DNA of 64,000 nucleotides from Sweltsa coloradensis (GCA_024449915.1 JAMZAV010000436.1:546660-610659), one strand, 5' to 3'. Shown: positions 9,936-20,924, counted from the stretch's first letter. Made by a program: numbers and translations. Notes: a model not told the origin generated them from the letters alone.

Positions 9936-10796
9936 TGCTGTTTTAATAGCTTTGGAATTATAAGGTTTTCCTGTACAAGGTTTGGAAATTCATTCTCAGT
10001 ATGATAAACATTACCATAGAAAAACAATTTTTTAAATCGCTTGTCAATAGTATTATTATTTTTATTTTTTTAAATTAATAGTCTTATATAGCACGATTAG
10101 TACCATGACAAAGATCAAAACTACATCTAAATAAAAGAAATTGTGACAATGACAAAGCGAATGATACTCTGAGATTAAAAAAAAAAAAACAGATGGTGAG
10201 GAACAGTAAGCAAATATATAGTTTTACGTCAATAGCAAATAATCAATAAACAAAAACAAGAAATAAAATGATTTTGGGCCCGACAAAGTACACGAAATAG
10301 TTTGCAAGCATCGTCAGTCAACAAAAAATAAAAATAACAAAAAATAAAAAGTGATCTTGGGGCCCGGGACTAAGTACACAATATTTGCAAAGCATGGGCA
10401 GTCACAAAAATAAACAATAAAAGAAATCAAATTCTTGGGCCCGGACTAATTTAAAACGAAATAGTTTGCAAAAGCTTCATAAACAAACAATAAAAAATAA
10501 AAAGAAATCAAAGTGATTTTGGGCCCGGACTAAGTACCGAAATATTTTTTGAAAAGCACGTCGTCAACAACAAAAAACAACAAAAAATCAAAAGTGATGG
10601 CCATCAAAAAATTACTGGAATATTTTATATTTCTGAAAAAAATTTTCATTAATCAAAATAACTCGTTTAATTATCATAATTTCTAAATCTCGACGAAAAT
10701 CGATTCATAGTCTAGTTATCGCGTACGGTAAGCTTAGCTTATAATGCTTATAACGAGTGCATTAAACTAACTACTAACTGTTTATGCTTTTATGTC

Positions 10797-11130
10797 CAAT
10801 ACCAACTCGACACCTTCTCGCGGTTTGGCCCGTGAATAGGGGAGTTTCACTCCCTGAAACTAATGGCGAGCTCTGGGTCGTCGTCGGGGAACCCCTCCCT
10901 TTGACTCCCTCCCCGACGGCGACGACAAAGACAAACCGGACGGTGATGACAAAGACGGAGACGACCACGACGTGGGTGAACACCTGCCCTCCCCATACGC
11001 TTGTGGCTGGTTCTGACCAGCACAGGCATGCCCCACCCCTTGTCCCCCCGCGTCACCCCTTTACGTCCCTCCCTTCGTCTCGATTAGCCAATTTGCAAAA
11101 ATATGAGACGTAAAGCAATATCCAATAAAA
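10797..11130 (+). repeat. AATC-tailed retroelement, copy 2
   Basis: Same element as copy 1, duplicated with the composite repeat and not independently inserted. Carries the CAACTCGACACCTTCTCGCG start region, the GGCGAGCTCTGGG block and the TATGAGACGTAAAGCAATATCC end. A few indels (for example CCCCTCCC for CCCCTTCCC) separate it from copy 1. Confidence 0.8.
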
Positions 11131-12285
11131 AATCTGAGTTTAGATGCCAGTAGGAGAAACTCTAGTATCCAGCAGATGGACTGGTGAGTGGGAGATACAG
11201 TTTGGGATTTAGGGACAATTCCCATGATTGATTGGAGACGAAAGAGTAGTATTATTACATGCAAGATTTTTTAGGAGGTTTGCAATGATGGCAATGACGG
11301 GATAAGAAGAGAGAGAAGTCAAGGCTTCAGCAAGGGTTGCAATGATGTCCCAGACAGGGGATTGGGGTGAATCGGGGATTGCAGGACGGGGATTGTTTGT
11401 TTGGGCGGGGGACCAAACACGTGTTGGCTGGTAAACCAGCATAAGAATGGGTTTCTCTGTCGGTAAGCAGTAAAATTGTCTAATCGATCTACCAATGGCA
11501 GCGCGAATTTGAAAAATATTTAGTTTTTGTTAGTTACAACTTGTGTTTATTTCCCCTCCTTGTTCACTGGAATAGAATTGTACGCCAACTTAAGTTTAGT
11601 ACAATTTAAATGTTTTCGCGCGCCGTAGCAGAAACAATGTTAAAACAATGATGGACATTGAATTGGTTTCTTCTGACCTACAAAGGAAAGTTAATTGACA
11701 CTCATCACACTTAAATTATTTAACAGCTACCAACACCACCAGCTTTAAACTTGCCCTACAAACTTTGAGCCTGGATGTTATTTATTGTATTCTGTGGAAT
11801 AGCTTAATTAAAAAGTAGTTTAAGTCAATGAAGAAGACTTTATTGATGGGTCACTTGATGTCGGTCGCTGTTGTTTCTTCTCAAAAAATATTTATTTAGT
11901 GGGCCATTCTTGGTTTCTTTTAGTCTTAGTCAAATCATTTGGTACCTACTTGAAGGCCGATTAAATTCACGAAGTTATAATATTGATATATCGAACCTAG
12001 CCATTTTTGCCTTACTTTACAGGCCCATTATACCTATACCAAAATGTGTATACAATGTTTGATATTGTGTAATAAAATATGCTACACGAATCGATTGCAA
12101 CATAGCCAGGTTTAATGCTAGATTTGAACCCCCCACACGTTTCTAGTACACGGCTTGTACCTTCAGCCGTTTGTAATCTTCGTATAATGAACAATCAGTG
12201 CCGCGCACCTCCACCCTACACTACAGGGTGGGATATTATATCTGCGTGGGAGAGAACGTGTGCCAGGCGAAGTTAGAGGGGTTGC

Positions 12286-12416
12286 CGTGCACCTACACTA
12301 CACTACACTACACTACACTACACTACACCACACCACACCACACCACACCACACCACACCACACCACACCACACCACACACCACACCACACCACACTACAC
12401 TACACTACACTACAGG
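12286..12416 (+). repeat. ACACC/ACACT microsatellite, copy B
   Basis: The counterpart of the 9.7-kb block with a shorter ACACC core (about 12328-12392), again framed by ACACT units and the GAACGTGTGCGAGGCTAAG phrase. The length difference between copies is as expected for a microsatellite. Confidence 0.95.
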
Positions 12417-12829
12417 GTTGAACGTGTGCGAGGCTAAGTTAGAGGGGTTGCCGCGTGCTGTTTTAATAGCTTTGGAATTATAAGGTTTTCCTGTAAGGTT
12501 TGGAAATTCATTCTCAGTATGATAAACATTACCACAGAAAAACAATTTTTTAAATCGCTTGTCAATAGTATTATTATTTTAATTTTTTTTTATTAATAGT
12601 CTTATATAGCACGATTAGTACCATGACAAAGATCAAAACTACATCTAAAAAAAGAAATTGTGACAATGACAAAGCGAATGATACTCTGAGATTAAAAAAA
12701 AAAAACACATGGTTAGGAACAGTAAGCAAATATATAGTTTTACGTCAATAGTAAATAATCAAAAGTCAAAAGTCAACAGTTAGTAATTCAGTCATTAAAT
12801 TGTTAAGTCAAGAGTCAGTTAGTCAGTCC

Positions 12830-12830
12830 G

Positions 12831-12914
<84 letters not shown>
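12830..12914 (+). repeat. TGTC microsatellite (~21 units)
   Basis: An uninterrupted TGTC/CTGT run begins 60 bp after the end of composite copy B. Between them is a short AGTCA-rich stretch (AAAAGTCAAAAGTCAACAGT and similar). The reverse-strand Thr/Asp/Arg/Gln ORF is an artefact. Confidence 0.97.
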
Positions 12915-13777
12915 CCACTCTCAGCAATGATTACGAGGCCTAGCTTCGAGAGTACCTTATTTCCGGTCGTCTGAGTAGCTCGTTGCATTTTACAACCTCC
13001 CACCTCTACTTATTATTGAGCTAGGCTAAATTTAGAACATTGCCGAGAGCATTCGACACAAAATAAGGCAGGTGAATCTAGAGACGAGTGCAGCTTTATT
13101 TGTTCTGAAATGTGCTGACGTATTAAGATGTGGTGGTATTTGTTATAAGGAATTGTCTTTCCAGGCTTTTCAGAAGATTTCGATACAAAATCCACCAAAT
13201 GCTGACTTAAATGCTTGAGTGGTCAAAAGCAAATAGAGCACGTACCGTATATACAAGCTTGGCAGTCTAGCTTAGCTTAGTCAGCATAATCCATGGATTC
13301 TGTTCTGAAACAACCCTCCCGTATTTCTATCCGTAAATTATCTTGAACATATTATCTAAGTCTTCCCCAATGAAAACTGTATAAAGTTTTAGTGCCTAAA
13401 ATGTGTCAGAGCTAAGTGATTGCTGCATTTTATTTTATTCTAAATTATATTTTGTGTAACAATAGTCTACATTATTTTTTGTTAAACTGCGATTATTCTT
13501 ATAATTTCTAACTTACTATTTTCCCTTTGGATGTTCAAATTCATATCCAGCCCCAGTTTTAACGCTTCCGACATAATTTTATTTATAGATTTTACTTCAT
13601 AATCCCATAACAAATGTAGTCGAATGGTTAATTTAGAGATTGTACTACGCTTTGTACATTTGAACTGCTAATCAGGTAAGGATTATTCACCTACTTCCAC
13701 CATAGCCTTCTTTGTAGAATAAACTTTGGTATTATCTCGCGTGGCTACTTTGCATGTTTATGGAAACTGATGCTGTG

Positions 13778-13896
13778 CTTGTATAAAACATGCAAATACC
13801 TCAACACATTGTCTCGGGTAAAGATAACAGTATCTGTTTCTTTCTCAAACATAAGATTGAAGGAGTGTTTTCAATGGCTCACAGCAATGTAAGGTA
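13778..13896 (+). promoter_or_regulatory. Weak candidate promoter with octamer and TATA-like box
   Basis: GTATAAAAC at about 13782 is followed at once by the octamer ATGCAAAT (about 13791-13798), and an inverted octamer-like TTTGCATG lies upstream (about 13750). Some 70 bp downstream ATGGCTCACAGCAATG ends in a donor-like AAG^GTAAGAG (about 13893). The arrangement could be a short first exon, but nothing downstream continues it. Confidence 0.18.
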
Positions 13897-14499
13897 AGAG
13901 TGTTTAGAGGAAATGCATCATATGAAATATGCAGTCATTCGTCTTGTGGCTGAGGAATATCTTGGAAAGAGTGCAGTCAAAAGCTAAGTCAGCAAGGCGA
14001 GTCGTGTACATTGCCACGGTAACAGAGAAAGTCGTATCGATTGGTAAGTGTTTACAACCTGGACAATGTTTCACCCTGAGCTGAACTTTTGATGAATAAA
14101 AAGTGTTTTCATTTGAGTGAATAAATTCATTAAATTAAAACGAGAAGGTCCCGAGATGGACGGCAAGATCAGGTGAAAGATGACACGAAAAAGGAGACAA
14201 TAAGTCACACGGAATGAGAATTAAAGACGGAAAAGAGGGAGAAGAACAAGACAACAAAATGTTCAACAGAAAGAAGAGAATATTGTAAAACTATTTTAAT
14301 TAAATTTCAGGCACAAATTCTTACCAAAAACAAAAAAGGTATCTCAAGATTGCGCCTCAAAGTTTAAAACATGGCGTACAATCTTAATTCTTAGCCCTAA
14401 CAACGAGCTACCTGTATCCGGTAAGAAAGGTAAGGAAGGTATCCGTATAAGCAAACTAAGCGCACATCTTGTTATTAATTAAAGACTACAAGAAGGCAA

Positions 14500-14845
14500 A
14501 CTAATCATATTAGACGCCATGCCTGCGTTATATCCTGCATCACTTTGTCACAAGCTATGCAGGCAGAGCTCAGTAATTCTCTCTGACGGAGGCTGTTGAC
14601 AAAGGTTCCGCATTATCCTCGAAGACACTCGATGTAGCAAAGCACTAATCAGGCTGCAGAGCAAACAGTTTGTTTGTCCCAACTCCTCGGTTTAATTACC
14701 AGTCATTTAGATAATCAAGGAACAAATGCACGTGCGGGTGACTCACTCATCTGCAGCCGAGAGCAAAAACTGTGCGCGGCAATTAAGAACACATCCATGT
14801 TCATTATCGGGAATTATCATTGGGCGCAATTAAGGCGCTTGAGAT
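14500..14845. promoter_or_regulatory. Possible conserved non-coding/enhancer-like block
   Basis: Balanced composition, no simple repeats and many transcription-factor-like words: TTTAATTACC, CAATTAAG (twice), GGGAATTATC, the AP-1 word TGACTCA and TGCACGTGC. It stands out from the AT-rich surroundings. Purely motif-based. Confidence 0.2.
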
Positions 14846-15857
14846 GAAAAAAATATGCAATAACAATACTTTTTAAGAATGGAACTACTATAAGATCGTA
14901 CAAAAACGAAAACTATGACAAAGTTGCAAAAGAGACTATACATTTTTTTCAATTATATGTTCACGTGTTGTTTACCGACTTTATATTTTTCTCACCTAAA
15001 CGTGATCGACAGTAAGTTTTGTAAGTTTTTCAACAACAACAATGTTGATTAATGATTAATAAAAAAACGAAAAACAAAAAAAACAATTCCACCTACGGGA
15101 GTGTTTCCCGACTATCCAAATCGAGAAAATGTTGTTTAAAACCTAGGAGAGTATTAATAAATTATTGCAACTAAGAACTACCCATTGTTTAATTCTGCAA
15201 AGTCCCTCTTTACTTTCCAAAAAAGAGAAATGAAGGATAAGTAGAGCTGGTTGCGGGTGAGGATTAACTCTGCGGTAGGGATGTAAATCTTCCGACCTCC
15301 ACATGTCTTTCTGTACCTTTATTTTAATTAAAATCAAGTATGAAATGTAACGGTCACATTGTAATCCCAACTCATATACCAAAAATCAAACTCGGCGAGC
15401 GATTGTGTTTCCACTCGGCAACTCCCACCATGAATGAACGATAAGCTTATCAGCTGAGCTGGCTGCAGAGTGCAGACGCTGTGTGTGTACATACATATTA
15501 TGATACATGTGTGTCAAGGGCGTGGGTAACCGAGTAGCCTTATACACACGACCGAAAATATAACACAAGAATACGAGGAACAAGGAGCCGACTTCTAGGT
15601 GGAACATCTCGAACGGAAAGAAAACGGTGGCACTTCTACCGGATGTAGAACGCTTTCCGGCAGTTTTATGTACCTCACTCGTACGCTGGCCAGGAACATT
15701 TCGATATACATTTTATTTTATCAAAATAATGACACTCGAATTCGAGCTTAGAACTTTTAGTGCAAACTGTCTCTTCACAATCACATTATCACAAATTGCA
15801 CCATACCTAAACCTATGCCTGTCATAAAAATTTAGTTTTTTTTTCACTTTACACAGC

Positions 15858-16032
15858 CCTGGAGTCCAAAATAACCGTCAGATTTTTTGGGAGGTGTTTT
15901 TCAGAAAGAGCTGAAAATTTCCCATTAATCTCGTCCCATTTTGCATCATTTTTCTGCTTATCAGCAAAATTTTGATTCCCACCAATTTGGATAGCTGAGG
16001 GGCCCAAAATTACCGGCAGATTTTTTGAAACC
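15858..16032. repeat. Imperfect direct repeat, ~138-bp spacing
   Basis: TCCAAAATAACCGTCAGATT followed by TTTTGGGA (about 15867) recurs as CCCAAAATTACCGGCAGATT and TTTTGAAA (about 16004). A 73-codon reverse-strand ORF spans both but begins and ends in the repeats and shows no domain. Confidence 0.6.
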
Positions 16033-16163
16033 CACCAGAAACAATACGATGGAGAATTTTCATCTCTCACTTATCAGATAGATAATGAATCTTAGCTACT
16101 AAAGTAGGAAATACAAATTATAATGTCATTTCCTTATCGTGTCAATAATAAATATTATTGCTT

Positions 16164-16535
16164 TCTTCATGTTACCATCAAATTCCAACTCGCAACCTTC
16201 TCGTGGCTTGGCCCGTGATTAGGGGAGTTTTCTCCCTGAAACTAATGGCGAGCTCTGGGTCGTCGTCGGGGAACTTTCCCCTTCCCTTTGACTACCTTCC
16301 CGACGGCGACGACAATGACAACACGGACAGATGATGACACAGACGGAGACGACCACGACGTGGGGGAACCCCTGCCCTCACCATACGCTTGTGGCTGGCT
16401 CTGACCAGCACAGGCCTGTCCACCCCTTGTCTCCCCGCGTCACCCTTACGTCCGATCCCTTCGTCTCGATTAGCCAAGTTGCATAAATATGAGACGTTAA
16501 GCAATATCCAATCAATCAATCAAATCTTCATGTTA
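16164..16535 (+). mobile_element. AATC-tailed retroelement, copy 3, with 11-bp target duplication
   Basis: The element occupies 16175-16524 and is flanked by identical TCTTCATGTTA copies at 16164-16174 and 16525-16535. It runs from CCATCAAATTCCAACTCGC through GGCGAGCTCTGGGTCGTCGT and GATTAGCCAAGTTGCATAAA to an intact tail AATATCC(AATC)n. The length (350 bp), simple-repeat tail and long variable duplication fit target-primed reverse transcription of a SINE or 5'-truncated LINE. No RNA polymerase III A/B boxes were obvious. It is the cleanest copy in the window. Confidence 0.85.
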
Positions 16536-17635
16536 TGAACAACGTCTTGGCAAGCACATCCGTATATGTGTATCGATAACTCCGAGAGCAACGAACTGAT
16601 GGCATATTATTCTGTTGACTGACTGGTGTCTGTCTCTCATTGTGCTGACTGCTGACGTGCTCTGTCTGTCACTGGAGCGGCCTTGACTGTTCACGAAAGA
16701 TAACTGAATCGATGTTTCCTGGGATTCACAAGTAACAGCTGGAAATAAAGTTACATTACGCAGTAGTTAGGCTAAAAGAATGGTTTGTTCAGCTCACTTC
16801 TTCTAAGTGAGAAAATAATGCTTAGAAGTGGTTAATCCGTAGAAGTGCTAATTGACATGAGAATTGTGGAGTGTAATAGAAACTTGGCAGTTATAAGTTC
16901 AGATTTTGATATTATTTTTTTCTGAAATAAATAAATAATAAAACATTTCGGGCAATGGCATGACGGTCAAATTTACTTTATTCTGTTACTGTCAAATAGT
17001 TCTCGAATAGGTCATAATTTGGTGTAAATAAATAAAACACTACCCCCACCCCCTATGTATGAATACGATCGAGATAATAATTATGTGAAGTCCAATTTGA
17101 GCATATCATTTTCAATACAAACTATAAGCGCTCCCCATAACCACCATACGCATCGATGTTTTCAATAAATTATTGTACTCTTGTGGATTCACGACAAGCT
17201 ATTACGAACTTTCTGTGCATGGTGTGTGGAATGGTGTGCAACAACTTTGCCGGCAATATCAAACACACTTCGATATTTTACAACTAAATGATCACACATG
17301 AGTGAGAAATCCCAAAATTAATATAAATATTTACTGTTTTTATATTGTAAACTTTTATCTCATTGTTAACAAAAACTTATGACCTTTTCGGTCAAGAAAA
17401 TCATTCGACTTCATTTAAATATTTAATTTTCGTAATATTTCCCATTTCGACATGTTTGTCAGGCGAGTCAAGATTCAAGACAGGTATCTAAGTGAGAGCG
17501 CATCAGTGTGGTTGGGATGGAACAGATAGCAGAGTTAAAGGTCCTCACATCTGGAAGATCGTGACATTTCGACTCGTACACATTTGACATTCTAGTAAGA
17601 AGAAGAAAATTGGAACTTTTCTTATCAAACTGCAG
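16536..17635. other. Non-coding
   Basis: AT-rich, no recognised repeats or genes. Confidence 0.55.
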
Positions 17636-17853
17636 ACGGTGCGATGATATTTGGGCTCTTCGTCGAAGATTTTGGCAACGATATTCAAGAATATGAGCTA
17701 CTGGATGATATGGAAAGAAATGACAGTGACATGTCATCACTACTTCATTATTTGAGCTTGAAAGGCAGAATCACGGCCACAATAGACCACAGTTACGGCT
17801 TGAATAATCATGATGCTAATCAATCAACATCGCTAGCTACTTCTGACCGCCAG
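17636..17853 (+). CDS. Candidate internal exon, unknown product
   Basis: An open stretch bounded by an acceptor-like CTTTTCTTATCAAACTGCAG (ending 17635) and a donor-like CGCCAG^GTTCGT (GT at 17854). Reading from 17638 gives about 72 codons without stop: GAMIFGLFVEDFGNDIQEYE, then an acidic, hydrophilic segment (LLDDMERNDSDMSSLLHYLS) and an Asn/Ser/Thr-rich end. The exon would be 218 bp, entering in phase 2 and leaving after a whole codon. I recognise no family. The reverse strand is also open over part of it, so chance is possible. Confidence 0.3.
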
Positions 17854-18565
17854 GTTCGTTTGTTTTTGCTGATGTTGCAACCACAGTTTTATTTCTCATG
17901 AGATGCAGACCGGATATAGTCATTAAATATCCTCGTGTTATGAGACATAATACTGTTGCGGGGACAGCTCCGAGCTTGCTCTCAACGGGCGCGGCTTCGA
18001 ATACAGTTACATTGTTGTGATATTTGTCTGATCACCTTACCGTCGCGATCACCCTCGCTCGTTGCTACTGTGTTTATTCCTATATTCTTGCAATAGGCTG
18101 CCAAAGGTTTACGTTTACGTCTCGAGGTTATGGGTATGTTAAAAAACCGATAACCGATATGGTGGCCTCGAAGCCGTAGGCTACTAGAACCGATTAGCCA
18201 TCCTTATAAAATATGAAAAAGTCCATATATTATTTTGAGTGAGTGCATGGGTCAACAAGAAAATACAGCTTTTGTCATTGTAATTAAGAGGATATTATAG
18301 GACTTGCATTTTTAGCAAATGTCTGTTCGTTCGGTTGATTGGCATCAGAGTGTTTGAAATTATGCACGGATGTCAAGGATGTGTGGATCTGTTGGTCTTG
18401 TGTAGCACTCTTCCAAGAGAAGTAGGGTTGATTCCGCTAACAGAATAAAATTGATTGGACTAAGATTTTGTTTTTCTTAGAAGTGAAATTGACCTTTTCG
18501 GATGGTCTGCTACGAACACATAATAAATACTACGAGTGTTATACGCCTTTTGATTCGATTTTGCA
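17854..18565. other. Non-coding
   Basis: No gene or repeat family recognised. Confidence 0.5.
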
Positions 18566-18860
18566 GTTTCATGTATCCCATCAATTTCAAACTCGATCTT
18601 CCCGTGGTTTGCCCGTGATGTTGGGGAGTTCTTTCCTTGATTTAAACCACTAAATCGAGCTCTGGTCGTGGCGGAACTTTTCTTTTTGACTACTCTCGAT
18701 CTGAGGGCACTACAAGTGCACCAAACATGGGAGGATGATGACACAACAACGACCACGATTTTACGTTGTTTTTCTAAAGCAGCCTGAATCACCCTTTCGT
18801 CAATGTTTCTCTCGATGACACAATTGAAACTAGAGACGTAAGATATACCTTCTATACAAT
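18566..18860 (+). mobile_element. AATC-tailed retroelement, copy 4, diverged
   Basis: Begins after GTTTCATGTA and follows the family order in worn form: ATCAATTTCAAACTCG, CCCGTGGTTTGCCCGTGATG, a GAGCTCTGG remnant, GACGACCACG-like and CTCGATGACACAATTG-like blocks, then GAGACGTAAGATATACC. The following ATAAAGTTTCAT resembles its upstream GCAGTTTCAT, suggesting a target duplication of about 7-8 bp. Much older than copy 3. Confidence 0.6.
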
Positions 18861-19138
18861 AAAGTTTCATATCCATCAGTTTCACTCGCAACTCTTTTTG
18901 CCTATTTAGAATTATTCTACTGAAACAAATGCCAATTTCCCATTCCCTTGATACCTCTGACGCGATACGAAATGAAAAAACGATGATGAACAGACGGAGA
19001 CGACAGACTCATACGTGTTACTGGTTTGCCAGCAAGGCCTGTCCACCCCTTACGTCCCTTCCTTCGTCTCGATTAGCCAAGTTGCATAAATATGAGACGT
19101 TAAGCAATATCCAATCAATCAATCAATCAAAGTTTCAT
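18861..19138 (+). mobile_element. AATC-tailed retroelement, copy 5, internally deleted, with 10-bp target duplication
   Basis: Element 18871-19128, flanked by AAAGTTTCAT at 18861-18870 and 19129-19138. It keeps the CCATCAGTTTCACTCGCAAC start, a CGGAGACGACAGACTCATAC middle and a well-preserved end (TCTCGATTAGCCAAGTTGCA, GAGACGTTAAGCAATATCC, then AATC units), but misses much of the central GC-rich part. Head to tail with copy 4. A further CCATCGG start-like phrase follows at 19139. Confidence 0.7.
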
Positions 19139-19430
19139 GTCCATCGGTTGCTTCCTGGCCGAGCGAACATCTTTTTGCTATAAGTGCTAAACAATGTATT
19201 CTATTGAAACAAAATACCAATTACCAAGCCCTATGATAAACTTGATACAATATATTTAAAAAAAGTGTTGTAGTTATTAGCATACGGGTAGCCTGCTACA
19301 GCTTATCGTTTAGTTGCTGTGGTTATTAATGTGTTTGCATCTGGTTAAAACTAAACAATTAACTCTTGGCGCCAACTTATCCCTTCTATAGTTGTTTGTC
19401 TTCTCTTGAAACTATAGTAGTTGTAAACAG
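19139..19430. other. Non-coding
   Basis: Short AT-rich spacer between the retroelement cluster and the hAT-type MITE; no feature beyond a start-like remnant of the AATC-tailed family at 19139-19150. Confidence 0.5.
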
Positions 19431-20002
19431 ACTCGCAGCTAGGGTTGCCATAATATAAACTCAAGGCGGCGGGACAAATCCTTTTAGAGAAAATAGCACG
19501 GGGGGTTTGGGGGGGCTCCCCCCAACTATAGCGCCGCAGGTGAAATTTAAAAAAATGAGGTTTTTAGAGTGCGTTTTAAGCGTTTTAGATCAAAATGCTG
19601 GACTGAATGCAATCACGAAATATTGTAGTTTTTGTAGTGCAAAAAACAGAAAACCAACAAAATGTGTTGAAATTTGGAACACTAATGGCACTTTCTACAC
19701 ACGTACACGGTACACCCCTACCCCTCCACCCCTTTCATCAACACTAACCAAAGTGCTGACTGTCGAGCCAAGCCAAGTACTTTCGCGACGCACACGCCGC
19801 CCGTGGCCCAAATAGTTTTCTGTTGATAGCTTGCACGTTTTGGACTGCATATATCTGATATTGTAAATTGGACTTTTGAACAATTTTTCTACCAGCGGGA
19901 CAATTGTGTCCCGCTGGGTGCATTGGCGGGATGCGGGACTTAAATTCGGTATCGGGACTGTTCCCGCCGAAAGCGGGACGAATGGCAACCCTACACTCGC
20001 AG
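19431..20002. mobile_element. hAT-type MITE with perfect 8-bp target duplication
   Basis: ACTCGCAG occurs at 19431-19438 and 19995-20002, directly bordering a 556-bp element (19439-19994). Its ends are inverted: CTAGGGTTGCCAT on the left, ATGGCAACCCTAC on the right, with one mismatch at the outermost base. An 8-bp duplication and (C/T)AGGGTTGCCA-like ends are characteristic of the hAT superfamily. No transposase is present. The interior has GGCGGGAC/GTCCCGC blocks near both ends and a module (19500-19650: a G-run, CTCCCCCC, AGCGCCGCAGGTGAAATTT, GAGGTTTTTAGAGTGCG) that recurs at 35.0 kb. A 123-codon reverse ORF across the right half is not a known protein. Confidence 0.9.
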
Positions 20003-20107
20003 CCCAGTCAGAGCTAACATTGCTTCGTTTCACATTACCATGGAACTTATAACAAGGTTGTAACATTGTTATTGATATTGTTTGATATCGCTAAGAAGAT
20101 ACGCTGA

Positions 20108-20283
20108 GGTTTGGGTGGGACAAGTAGGGTGTGCTCAACTCTACTCTCAAGGTTTGGGTGGGACAAGTAGGGTGTGCTCAACTCTACTCTCAAGGTTTGG
20201 GTGGGACAAGTAGGGTGTGCTCAACTCTACTCTCAAGGTTTGGGTGGGACAAGTATAGGGTGTGCTCAACTCTACTCTCAAGT
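20108..20283 (+). repeat. Four 43-bp tandem units
   Basis: GGTTTGGGTGGGACAAGTAG followed by GGTGTGCTCAACTCTACTCTCAA repeats four times from 20108. The first three units are identical and the fourth has a TA insertion (AAGTATAGGG). Very recent expansion or assembly-collapsed minisatellite. Confidence 0.97.
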
Positions 20284-20924
20284 TGTAGATGATTAAACTG
20301 TCTCGCAGCAACGTTCACGAAGACCCGTGTTTGCAAGTATCAGGCAGGCACTGCTCATTATACGAGATTTGAAATTTCTCAGACAATATCAGTCACCGTC
20401 GTTTATAAGGAACTTGACGTAATTTAGTTAGGATTAAATTGGAAGGCAATTTCCAAAAATAAATATAACTTTAGTACAACTAACAAGTATATTAAACCTT
20501 TTAACATTTTATGATTTACAAAATTACCTTTGAGCTTCAAGTTGGTAAATGTTAGGAGACATAGCAAAAATTTGTTTTAAAAACATCTAGCGACAGTTTG
20601 AATAAATTTCTGGTACTTCACCAAAACCTAGGACATCACGGAGATTTTACGAATTTCTAAATCAAAATCTCGTAATTAATTACGGAATGTTTGTGTTAGA
20701 TCTTATAGATTGAATCTTTATTGAATCACGTGAAACTATTATAGTGGTGGTAGACAATGTTTGCCCGGTGTAACAAAAACAGAAATCTGATCGCGCTAGC
20801 CACAATTCTATTGAAAGACTTGCACAACGTTTGCAAAAAGTAGCTTGCAAGTTTGTAACAATATAAAACGATTGGAAAGAGAAAACGCGCGTTTGCTTTT
20901 CACTTGTGCGTTCTTTCCATGAAG
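20284..20924. other. Non-coding
   Basis: No repeats or genes recognised. The last 35 bases form a pyrimidine-rich acceptor-like tract discussed with the next feature. Confidence 0.5.

Larger units (their letters stand above)
7681..10245 (+). repeat. Composite ~2.5-kb repeat, copy A
   Basis: Repeated as a whole, head to tail, by 10246-12770. Order inside: 85-bp tandem array; an AT-rich linker; an AATC-tailed retroelement (8.2-8.55 kb); about 1 kb of unique-looking DNA; a hairpin CCACCCT-ACACTA-CAGGGTGG at about 9623-9642; an ACACC microsatellite; and a closing segment ending near CAATAGCAAATAATCAA. Copies A and B agree closely away from the tandem array and microsatellite. No ORF with family features. 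A Helitron-related composite (tandem repeats, hairpin, microsatellite) is a possibility only. Confidence 0.85.
10246..12770 (+). repeat. Composite ~2.5-kb repeat, copy B
   Basis: Second head-to-tail copy of the 7681-10245 unit, ending at the matching CAATAGTAAATAATCAA. Its 85-bp array (10271-10590) is heavily damaged: four units are recognisable by GGGCCC but differ by many single-base losses and A-run changes, unlike the near-perfect array of copy A. The rest (10.8-12.77 kb) matches copy A well apart from small indels and a short insertion near 11926 (AGTCTTAGTCA). It lacks the 7.57-kb TATA region. Confidence 0.85.
12915..15857. other. Non-coding, mostly single-copy-looking
   Basis: No repeat family recognised and no convincing exon. 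Short ORFs (13.0, 15.1-15.8 kb) lack ATG starts, families or splice context. Two motif clusters are listed separately (13.78-13.9 and 14.5-14.84 kb). A purine-rich stretch lies at 14145-14285. Confidence 0.55.

Noticed and set aside
9640..9963. Thr/His-rich proteins across the ACACC microsatellite, and the Thr/Asp/Arg/Gln protein across the TGTC run
   Set aside because: Translations of simple repeats, open in several frames.
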